Program-made: the position numbers and the translations under genes | In this document: one piece after another, positions 1 to 8,300 of the stretch | Layout: every line of letters starts with the position of its first letter | Position numbering within the stretch: the first letter of the stretch is position 1 | Virus record (IMG/VR): IMGVR_UViG_3300030099_001377 | Coordinates: 1-28,885 of that record | From: a virus | Reading direction: 5' to 3' (one strand) | Length of the DNA: 28,885 nucleotides | Notes under the pieces: model-generated | The model's input: only the letters and a program-made list of their open reading frames with translations | Told to the model about the DNA's origin: nothing | The model's database searches: none

Positions 1-164
1 AAGAAAATTTCATCCTCTATAACCTCTTCTTCTAAAGGCGGATTTTCTATTTCTTCCAACTGACCTGTAGCCACAAGCAATCCAAAGTCGTCTCCAAATT
101 TTTCTCTTAAATAAGGTTCATCAAATGTTTTACCATTTGGTGTTTTGTATAATTTATTATCCAT
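1..164 (-). CDS. Partial putative internal virion protein (N-terminus only)
   Basis: An open frame starts with ATG at 164 and runs off the left edge, so only 54 codons are visible. It begins MDNKLYKTPNGKTFDEPYL and continues with an acidic stretch rich in Glu and Asp. The ATG lies 6 nt after the stop of the 636-residue gene and is preceded by AATTAATT, the same AT-rich leader used by several genes here. By position, after two putative ejection proteins, it may be the start of a large internal virion or cell-wall-degrading protein, but the visible part carries no catalytic motif. The function is inferred from context only. Confidence 0.7.
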   Translation of the reverse strand, partial: MDNKLYKTPNGKTFDEPYLREKFGDDFGLLVATGQLEEIENPPLEEEVIEDEIF

Positions 165-170
165 AATTAA

Positions 171-2081
171 TTACTTGCCTTTACCACACGTTCCCTTTAC
201 TATACCTGTTTCTTTGTCAATTAGTTTTCCTTCTATACATTCCACCTGACCTGCTGCCGCCCCTAAACTATCTAAGTCATTATTTTTTCTTCTACCCGAC
301 ACCTTTTTAATTTGACTAATTACTCCTTTATTAATTAGGTCGTCAATGGTTTCTGTTGGCACTACACCTTTTATCCATTCTAATAAAGCTGCTCTTCCTT
401 TAGTTTCACTATCAGGGTTATCAACGTCATAAGTAAATTCTATTGCAGTTGCATCTTTAGTAGGTTTATATGATACCACAATATCATTAAACGGACCGCC
501 TGCTCCTCTAGTAGTCAAACCTAGAGTACTAAAGAACGGTGATGCTGCAGCCTGAAAGTCATCTTCATCCGACTGCATTAATGTTTCTTCAAACTCCTCA
601 GGGAATGCTTCTTCAAAGTAAGCATCTAAACTTCTCTCTCTACTTACTGTTGATGTTACAGTTTGTGTGAACCCTGTAGAATCCGGTGCAAAAGCTTTAT
701 CCTTTTTGTAACCTGAGTTGTTTAATAGACCTTTAATATCTTTAATGTCGGTTAATTCAGTTGCTATACTAGTAATCCATTCATCTTGTGGTATTAATAC
801 ACCATTGTCATCTTTAAATTTCTTGGTTATTACGTTGCCGTTACCTTTAGTTATTATCACTGCATCAGTAGTACGCTCTAATGAAACTATATCATCGTCT
901 AATCCTTTTAAGAATCCAAGTGCGGCATCTACATCTCCTGAGTCTCCATAATAAAGTTTACCTAAATTATTCAATGCGTTAAGATTAGCTTTTTCAGTTT
1001 TACCTAAAGCAATACTTGTTGATGAAGGTTCTTTCTTGGTTTCTTTTCTACCGAATCTTATTTCAACTTGTGTGTCTAAATAATCATATGCTGCTTTTCT
1101 TTGTTTTTCATCAAGCTTAGGAACTAATCTTCCTGAACCCGGTTGTCTTGGGTCTTCTTCAAGTAATATAACATTTTCTCCTGCTTCATCGGGGTTTCTA
1201 GTAAAGGTGTATGTTTTACCATTTTTAGCCACACCCACAAAGTCAGTAAGAATACTACCTGCTTGTCTCGGGTCAACTAATTGACCTTCTATCAAATCAT
1301 TTTTAGCTTGTTTAAATGCAGGGTTTTGCCTAACATCATCAATGGAATAATTAGCACTTATAGCATCTGTGTAGGAGCTTGCCCATTGGTCTATTGAAGC
1401 ATCAAACTCCTCCATATTATATCGATTGACTTGGTCAGATACTGCGAAGTTTAATTGTTGTACAGTGGTATAAGAATCAGGGTTAGTGTCAAGCCTATAA
1501 ACACCATCAGGAACTGTTTCTCCTTCTATTTCATATCCTTGTTTGTCTGTCTTTGGCTTTGTACCTTGAATAAATTTACCTACACTAACTTGACCGTTGG
1601 TTGGATTTATAATTGCAGAATGATTACTAAAGTTAGCAAACCCTTCAAGTTCGGCCATCATCCATTGTTCTTGTTCTGCTGACTCGAGATTTGCCATTCT
1701 CTCCATTTTGGTTGTGTACTCTTTTTGATATTTTCTACTTAAATCAAATAATTGAGTTGTTCCTTGTGTTAAGTTGGCTCTACCAATATTGTAGTCTTTC
1801 AAAGATATTTGCCCGGACTTTAATAATTTATCTTGCATCAATCTCATCTCTTGAGCATTGTTTGCAAATGTCAAAGCAAACTCGTTTAATCCTTGATGTT
1901 CCCCTTGAGGCGCATCTGCCAAAGTCTCTCCTAGTACATTGGTAGCTGCGTCAATTGCTGCCTTTTTTTCTTCTCTAATTCTTACGGCCTCGTTTAGAGT
2001 ATTGACCATATTAGAGCTTATTTCAGACCAATTTACTTCGTCTGTAGCTTTTCTTTCTGCGTATTTAAAATAGGTGCTCAT
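171..2081 (-). CDS. Putative internal virion / ejection protein, 636 aa
   Basis: A 636-residue soluble protein with no signal peptide or membrane segment. The first 170 residues are predominantly helix-forming (rich in Ala, Glu, Lys, Met) and look coiled-coil prone. The middle has a globular section around DGVYRLDTNPDSY, and the C-terminal third is acidic and ends in a small Cys-containing tail (VECIEGK, GTCGKGK). It follows the 310-residue helical protein by 10 nt and precedes the truncated gene at the edge. In podoviruses this place, downstream of the tail genes, usually holds proteins packaged in the head and ejected with the DNA (T7 gp14-16 and P22 gp7/16/20 type). I recognise no catalytic motif. 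The role is inferred from position and composition. Confidence 0.8.
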   Translation of the reverse strand: MSTYFKYAERKATDEVNWSEISSNMVNTLNEAVRIREEKKAAIDAATNVLGETLADAPQGEHQGLNEFALTFANNAQEMRLMQDKLLKSGQISLKDYNIGRANLTQGTTQLFDLSRKYQKEYTTKMERMANLESAEQEQWMMAELEGFANFSNHSAIINPTNGQVSVGKFIQGTKPKTDKQGYEIEGETVPDGVYRLDTNPDSYTTVQQLNFAVSDQVNRYNMEEFDASIDQWASSYTDAISANYSIDDVRQNPAFKQAKNDLIEGQLVDPRQAGSILTDFVGVAKNGKTYTFTRNPDEAGENVILLEEDPRQPGSGRLVPKLDEKQRKAAYDYLDTQVEIRFGRKETKKEPSSTSIALGKTEKANLNALNNLGKLYYGDSGDVDAALGFLKGLDDDIVSLERTTDAVIITKGNGNVITKKFKDDNGVLIPQDEWITSIATELTDIKDIKGLLNNSGYKKDKAFAPDSTGFTQTVTSTVSRERSLDAYFEEAFPEEFEETLMQSDEDDFQAAASPFFSTLGLTTRGAGGPFNDIVVSYKPTKDATAIEFTYDVDNPDSETKGRAALLEWIKGVVPTETIDDLINKGVISQIKKVSGRRKNNDLDSLGAAAGQVECIEGKLIDKETGIVKGTCGKGK

Positions 2082-2091
2082 ATAATATTAA

Positions 2092-3024
2092 TTAAAATCC
2101 AAGTAATCCCGTCTCTGACCCACCAATCAAACCAAGTTTTTGAAGTATCATATTTCTCTGTGCCGGAGCTAAACTATTCATATACGACTTAAACTCTGCT
2201 GCACTCATACCTGCTATAGCACTACTATCAAATTGGTCTACACCAATTACTTTATCACCTTGCATTCCTGCGTCAAGAAAATTTTGCTTACCTGTTCCAA
2301 AATCTATACCCGCAACTTGTTGTTGAACAAAAGAATCCGCTGCTATATCTCGTGCTCCTGTTTTTCTAAACCCTGTGCCAATTCCCAAAAAACCTTTACC
2401 TTGACCTGCTCCTTGCATATAGTCTTGCTTGGCTTGACGAATAGAAGCTCCTTGAGCTTTATCAAAGGCTTTAGCTCCTTCTGACTTTCCATACAGTTTA
2501 CTTGCTGATATTGCTCCTGCACCTAAATTTGCTAGTCCTTGAAATCCTTGAGTTAGTGCGGCAGTTTCTGCAGCTTTTGAATCAGCCATAGCTTGTTGTG
2601 CACCTGCTACTTCTCCTAAATCTAACTGTACATTTACGTCTCTAAGTCTTGAGTCTTCTGCTGCTACCGCTTTGTCTAAGGCAAAAGATTCTGCTCGTTG
2701 TGCTTTTGTTATTCCTTCTTGTGCAGCCGTCATATTTGCTCCTAATCTTCCTGCGCCTGCCGCAATACCTCTTTCGGACTCTGCCAAAGCTTCAGAAGTT
2801 TGAGCTCCGGAAACTAAAGCAGCTTCTCTCATTTCTTCATACGCTTCTTTATCTATACCTAATTGTTCAAGATAATTTACCTCTAATCTTTTACGTGCTG
2901 CTTCCATAGATTCAGCAGCTTTTCTTTCGGCATCTTTAAATCTTTTTCTTTGCTCTCCCGCTTGAAAAAAAGACAACCCTGTGCCTAATGCAGTAAATCC
3001 TAATCCTATACCTATACCTGACAT
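2092..3024 (-). CDS. Putative internal virion (ejection) protein, 310 aa, Ala/Gly-rich helical
   Basis: The protein starts with a Gly-rich hydrophobic segment (MSGIGIGLGFTALGTGLSFF) and then has a long Ala/Glu/Lys/Arg helical region to about residue 150, followed by Gly-rich loops. A small membrane-active N-terminus followed by a long helix resembles T7 gp14-like or P22 gp7-like ejection proteins, which form a channel across the envelope. This is analogy in architecture, not a sequence match I can verify. Its ATG lies inside the end of the cupin gene (13-bp overlap), so the two are probably translated together. The next gene follows after 10 nt. An alternative is a scaffold or cargo protein. 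Confidence 0.8.
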   Translation of the reverse strand: MSGIGIGLGFTALGTGLSFFQAGEQRKRFKDAERKAAESMEAARKRLEVNYLEQLGIDKEAYEEMREAALVSGAQTSEALAESERGIAAGAGRLGANMTAAQEGITKAQRAESFALDKAVAAEDSRLRDVNVQLDLGEVAGAQQAMADSKAAETAALTQGFQGLANLGAGAISASKLYGKSEGAKAFDKAQGASIRQAKQDYMQGAGQGKGFLGIGTGFRKTGARDIAADSFVQQQVAGIDFGTGKQNFLDAGMQGDKVIGVDQFDSSAIAGMSAAEFKSYMNSLAPAQRNMILQKLGLIGGSETGLLGF

Positions 3025-3524
3025 TTTATTCTTTTATTAATTATTTCTTGAGGCAACTCTTTGTAATTGTTAGTGTATACATCAGCTTCTGCCTCGGTAA
3101 AAGTTTTTTTATCTGTTCTATATACACAACACCATTCCGTGTCTTCATGTATAAATAAAACCCTTTGTGTTCCGGTATTTGTATGTATTAAATGAGGAGC
3201 AGTAATTGTTTGTACTGTTCCCTCATCTGTAAGATACGATACCTTTCCTTTTAACAAAAATGAAGGATGGTCTTGTTTATGAACCATAGAAATAATTATA
3301 TGACCTTTTGGCATAAATAACTCTCTAGTGTATAAACCACCCCTTAAAGTTTGTTTTAAAGGGTATACATCTGCCATTTCTTCAGATTGTTTTGTTCCCG
3401 CCTTATGTTCTAATACCCCTTCTATTTCAAGAAGTTGATTTTTAAATACTTCAATGTGCTCCCATAACACCCCTTTTCCCTGTGGAATATTACTTAATAT
3501 CTTAATAGGTAATAAATTATCCAT
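3012..3524 (-). CDS. Cupin-like fold phage protein, 170 aa
   Basis: The start is taken at the ATG at 3524 (MDNLLPIKIL). An upstream in-frame ATG at 3536 would lie inside the promoter-like octamer at 3534-3541. Residues 65-140 look like one cupin (double-stranded beta-helix) domain: GGLYTRELFMPKGHI, then VHKQDHPSFLLKGKVSYLTD, then APHLIHTNTGTQRV and HEDTEW. Several His residues could bind metal, but the exact HxH(x)nE...H cupin pattern is not clear. The gene begins the internal-virion block and overlaps the next gene by 13 bp. Function unknown; it could be a virion component, a small-molecule sensor or an isomerase-like enzyme. The fold call is moderate, any activity is unsupported. Confidence 0.75.
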   Translation of the reverse strand: MDNLLPIKILSNIPQGKGVLWEHIEVFKNQLLEIEGVLEHKAGTKQSEEMADVYPLKQTLRGGLYTRELFMPKGHIIISMVHKQDHPSFLLKGKVSYLTDEGTVQTITAPHLIHTNTGTQRVLFIHEDTEWCCVYRTDKKTFTEAEADVYTNNYKELPQEIINKRIKCQV

Positions 3525-3533
3525 TATTACAAG

Positions 3534-3541
3534 CAAAGATA
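3534..3541 (-). promoter_or_regulatory. Promoter-like TATCTTTG octamer for the internal-virion block
   Basis: On the minus strand the 10 nt upstream of the ATG at 3524 are preceded by TATCTTTG, matching the Bacteroidota -7 element TAnnTTTG. It lies 8 nt after the stop codon of the preceding gene. No TTG is visible at the -33 position. The distance to the ATG is so short that the mRNA would have almost no leader. Confidence 0.5.
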
Positions 3542-3548
3542 CTAAAAT

Positions 3549-4346
3549 TTACGGGAATGATTTCATTACTTCGCTTCGTACCGCAAAGAGTTCAGTAGGT
3601 GTCGTATTAAAGTTTCTTAGTATAAATACGTTGTAATGACCCAAAATACCGTGTGATTCAGCAGTTTGATTTTTTGCGGTGAAAAAATAATTAACATTCA
3701 ATACCGGTGCGGTAGCAGCAGCCACTGTAGTGTCAACCACAATATAATTGTCACCATTGGGATAATCTCGTACAATATCTTGCACTACTCCGGCATATAT
3801 TCTTGGGTTGGTGTTGAAATATAAATCATCACCAATGCTTACTATACTGCTTATTTCAACCAATGGTGTAATAGAAAAGTTAATAATAGCAGCAGCCGGA
3901 ACAGTAGTATCAATTGTTGTACTACGACCTATACCATTAACTGAACGCAAAGGGAAATCTGCTGCCGATAAAGGCACAGTGTTTGGTGACCTTAAAAATG
4001 CATACCAATCTCCTTCTTTTTGTTCATACCAATTTGCGTCTATGAAATCTCCTGATTGTTGGTCGGTAAAAGTTTCTTGTAACTCCCAAGGGTCATCAGA
4101 TTCTAAAGCTAAAGTTTTAAATATTTTGTTTTGAAGTGGTAGCTCGTTAAAAACTGACTTCATAATTGAAGGTGAAAATGAGTTATAATAAGTGTTTCTG
4201 AGTTGGTTTACATTATGTCTCCATAAATCCCCTTGATAATAAGTATAAAAATAATTATTCATACCTATCATCCAATCAGGAAAAAATGTGTAGAATGAAG
4301 GCCAACCTTTGACTCCCTCGTCATATGTTAAAGTATATAGTGGCAT
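3549..4346 (-). CDS. Virion structural protein, probable tail/ring component, 265 aa
   Basis: A 265-residue protein with an aromatic-rich N-terminus (YDEGVKGWPSFYTFFPDWM, then NNYFYTYYQGDLWRHN) followed by a beta-rich C-terminal half. In my memory this N-terminal pattern recurs in structural proteins of crAss-like and flavobacterial podoviruses; I cannot verify it here. It is the last gene of the tail block, 11 nt after the 311-residue gene, and its stop is 8 nt before the next promoter-like octamer. There is no signal peptide or enzymatic motif. Tail hub, ring or muzzle-associated protein is the best guess from context. Confidence 0.8.
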   Translation of the reverse strand: MPLYTLTYDEGVKGWPSFYTFFPDWMIGMNNYFYTYYQGDLWRHNVNQLRNTYYNSFSPSIMKSVFNELPLQNKIFKTLALESDDPWELQETFTDQQSGDFIDANWYEQKEGDWYAFLRSPNTVPLSAADFPLRSVNGIGRSTTIDTTVPAAAIINFSITPLVEISSIVSIGDDLYFNTNPRIYAGVVQDIVRDYPNGDNYIVVDTTVAAATAPVLNVNYFFTAKNQTAESHGILGHYNVFILRNFNTTPTELFAVRSEVMKSFP

Positions 4347-4357
4347 AATTATTTATT

Positions 4358-5293
4358 TTATGGACAGGCAGCTATGGCTACTATTACACCATTAGCATCT
4401 ATCGTTATTCTACTTTTTCCGCAAGTTGGATTAATTGTGTATAATCCTGCGGGATATTTAGTTACTCCATTTGAATCCGCAAAAGCAAACTCATTAATTT
4501 CAGGACAACCATCAGTACCGTTACGGTTTGGCGCAACATAAACAGTGTCCGGGAAAACCGTTTCCGTACAATCACTTGTGCCTACTGTCGTTATAGGTGT
4601 CCCTGTTAATTCTCTTGCACAATTAACTTCCAAGTCCCAACCCGTAGCACCGCATAATCCTGCTACCTCAACTAATACTGTAGTAAAATCATTATTAATC
4701 TTTGGAACTACTAAAGTTGCATAATTTGGATTAGTACCGCTAGACAAAGATACATCAGTACCTGTTCCTGAAACTACTCCTGTATTGGAATCCGGCAATG
4801 CAGGAAAGCCGGTTTGTGTGTATATAAATACATCTAAATTAGTTATAGGACTAGCATTTAATTGAGCAGCTAGACCACAATCATTCAAACTGTTACCAAT
4901 AAATGTATAGTTTCCTGCAGTAGCAGAAGCGTGATAACCATCTGTTATTGCAGTTAATTCATTAACAGTAGCTGAACCTAGAGTAGCTCTGATTCCATCC
5001 GGTATAGATTGTGCGTTAAAATATATTATAATTGCACCCAAATCGGTTGCCGAGTCAAAACTGACCTCATATAATCCTGTGCTGCCTGACGCAGTTATTG
5101 TTTGGTTACAAGGCAGTAAACAATTTGGACACGTTTGAATAGCCGTTAATAGACAATTTATCTGTTGACGTGCAATAACACCATCAGAATAAAATCCATC
5201 TGCCGCACATATAGTTAAAGCAGGGTCATCAAATACTGCGGTTGCAGTTTCTAAATTTGGTCCATTTAAGTAATAAGTTCCGGGTACTGACAT
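4358..5293 (-). CDS. Cys-containing modular virion protein, 311 aa
   Basis: The protein begins MSVPGTYYLNGPNLETATAV and carries Cys clusters at about residues 55-62 (CPNCLLPC) and scattered pairs to the C-terminus. The centre (about 65-230) is Thr/Ser/Gly-rich beta and resembles an immunoglobulin-like module, ending with DLEVNC. The upstream 1988-residue tail protein has a very similar module ending with DLEVSC. It follows that gene after 16 nt. The N-terminal 'YYLNGP...ALTICAADGFYSDG' block and the C-terminal 'GLYTINPTCGKSRITI' block look like short attachment modules. It is probably an exposed appendage or tail protein. No signal peptide and no catalytic motif are seen. Confidence 0.8.
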   Translation of the reverse strand: MSVPGTYYLNGPNLETATAVFDDPALTICAADGFYSDGVIARQQINCLLTAIQTCPNCLLPCNQTITASGSTGLYEVSFDSATDLGAIIIYFNAQSIPDGIRATLGSATVNELTAITDGYHASATAGNYTFIGNSLNDCGLAAQLNASPITNLDVFIYTQTGFPALPDSNTGVVSGTGTDVSLSSGTNPNYATLVVPKINNDFTTVLVEVAGLCGATGWDLEVNCARELTGTPITTVGTSDCTETVFPDTVYVAPNRNGTDGCPEINEFAFADSNGVTKYPAGLYTINPTCGKSRITIDANGVIVAIAACP

Positions 5294-5309
5294 AATTAAT
5301 TAATTTTAT

Positions 5310-8300
5310 TTAAACTTGGCATCCGCAAAATGATTTAACAATATCTACATCTACAGGTGGTCCTAAAAACAGTGTAGCACAAGCTGATTGAACTCCTGTT
5401 GGTGAAATGGTTACTGATTGTTGAACGCCTGCACAATCCAAATAATTTACTGTATACGTAGTTGTTGTGCTTAAATTTTCTAAAGTATACGTATCACAAC
5501 TATCTTCACAATTCGTTATATCACCTCTTATTTGTGTTATAATATCTGTAGCAGCGTCTTGTGTTTCAGCTATTACTTCCCATATACATATGCTTCCTGA
5601 TATTTCTACATAATCTCCTACTTGAACGTTACCAAATCCACTAAACGATGCAACTAATTCATTAATAGTTCCGTCTTGTGTGCATTCTCTCAATCTAAAA
5701 TTAGAATCAGGTAAGTCACAATCGCAGGCTTGCCATACTACTGTGTTCGGAGCAGTAATTGATGTAATAAACTCTCTAGTACAAATTATTGTTGAGTCAC
5801 CTTGAGGTATTACAACAGTATCAGTTATATTCTTACCACACTCTCTGTACTCAACACTTAAGTCTCCTATTCCATTATTAGTTACTTCGTATGTGTTACA
5901 CGCATCTGTACAATCTAACGATGAATTAACAGAATTTACAGTGGCATCTACAATTTGGTTATATAAACCTATTTGTGTAATTATGTATTGACAAGTAGGG
6001 TCTTCATCTATAAACACTACATCACTTACATTATAAGTTAAATTATCATTCGCATATCTAATTAAATCCCCACCTGTACTTTGTTGGTCGACACATCGTT
6101 TAATTTCAATATATTGGTCTTCACACGCACAATTTTTTAAGTCTAATACTAAATCAACTCCTATACTTACTATTTCTTTAGCGCAAATAGCATCAAGAGT
6201 AGTTCCGGGTTGTACAGTAGCCGTTTCATTAACTCCTCCACAATTTAAATACTCCACATCTTGAGCTACACCTCCCGTGTTTTCTACTGTATATTTTTGA
6301 CATAAGTCAGTGCAATCAGTTATAGCACTTAATCCTGTTACTAATGCCGTAGCTATATCAGTGGTGTTAGCAGTTAACTCGTATATACAAGTTTCAATTT
6401 TAATGCCATCTAACGAAGTATCTATTTCAACAAACTCACCTATTGCGTAAGGACCTTCAACAACCTCTGTATTAACTACACCATCTAATCTACATTGTGT
6501 AGCAACAAATCTTTCAGGAGCTTCACATAAACAACACACATCAAATATATCAATGTTACCATAACATAATTCTACTAGCGTAGGTTGTCTATAATCGTAT
6601 ATTAAAAACACGTTGCTACCTGTAGGAGGCATTACAAATGATGAGCTAAATTGCGTTGGTGCTAATGATGAGTCTACTACTCCTACATTGGCGTTAGTCA
6701 ATAATGTAGCCACTGAAGCAGGAGTGTTTGCATAAACATCATTTGTTCTCAAAAATCTAAATGTCATAGGTGGTGTTACAAAATCAAAATTATCTGCCGG
6801 TGCTATCTTATTACTTCTTATTGTAACAAGTGCTCCGTCTGCAGGAATAACACCTGCTCCTTGCTGACCTGTAATACCGTCAAATTGTGAAATTAATGGG
6901 TTGTCTGTTCCGCTTGCTAATTCTACCTCTGTTGAGTGTAAAGGTGAAATAAATGTTCCATCTTGCCATCTATATTCATTATGTATGAATTCACCTGCAT
7001 TTGAATCTGAACTAACACACACTTGGTATATTGTAATTTCCTCTGCTTCAGGACAACTAACCTCAAGGTCTATTCGAGCAGAAGGTGTGCCTGTAATTAA
7101 TAAATCAATAGTGTCTTGTACTACAGAGTTTTTAGGTATGGTAACAATATATGTCCCGTTAGCAAATACATCTTGAATGAATACGAGACCATTATATGTG
7201 AATCTAAAAGTTATAGGGTCTACACCACTGCCTGAAAAATTATCTACTCTGATAGTAACTGTTACATCTCCAACTAACTGACCAACATTATAGCAGAAAT
7301 TTACAGGACCTCTATATTCGAATTGTTGTTGAACACCACAATCTACACAAGGTATTTCTAATGGCAATAATCTATTATTAAAAGATAACACATATTCATC
7401 CATATAAGGGTCATAACCTCCAAGCTTTTGTGTGTTAGGAGTTTCTATAAATGTATCTCTAAACCATGAGCGCATTCCTGCTTCTGATATAACCATTAAT
7501 TGCTCATTCGTGTAGGCTGAACCCTTTAACATTAATACCGCTCCTCTTTTTTGGTCAGTAAAAAATTTATTGTAACCATATTTATAATAGCTTTCAGGAT
7601 TTGCACTGATACCATATTCTTCTAGTCTTGCTATCTGAGTTCCTAATACTTCAGGCACTGATGTTATAGCTCCTCCTACGGCAGCGTCAGATAATAAGTT
7701 TTTACCTGCTAACACATAAGAAATTTTATCTTCTTGTAATGTAAGTATGTCTGTGCTACGAGCATCCAATTTTTGTATTGGACCGTAAGCCTCTTCCAAG
7801 GTCTTGAAGTTCAATAAAGCTATATTAAATTCGTTTAGTTTATTAATGTTGCTTTCATCATTAAATATTCCGCTATATGTTATATCCGAAAACCTATTAG
7901 CTTCTTTATAATCAATGTTAGCAACTGAAGTAAATCTATCACCAAGAGCCAACTCTCTACCTTTGATAGAATCTCTCACTCGTATGGTCTCAACACCATT
8001 CCCAAAAGAAAAACAATTAAAGAAATCTAAATCTATAATGGCAGGTGTATTGGTTGCAATAACCTGACTTTGTACGTTTCCTGTGTGAGCAGGAGGTAAA
8101 ACATTAGTTTCGATAACTACTGTTGTACCCGGTGCAGTTGGAGTAGCGGGTGATTCTTGTGCAGTCCCACAAGTAATTAATATATTGTCTATTGTTGTGT
8201 TTGCAGGAATTACTATAGTCTTGTCAAACCCGTCTAATTCATATAAATATTCAATATCAAATGCATTATTGTTTTCTACAGATAAATAACATTGACCTAC

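Noticed and set aside
718-951. Plus-strand open frames throughout the window (for example 718-951, 3808-4134, 13148-13438, 23041-23304)
   Set aside because: They lie fully opposite well-supported minus-strand genes, have no leader signals of the kind used elsewhere, and translate to low-complexity hydrophobic or Ser/Leu-rich sequences typical of antisense shadows.
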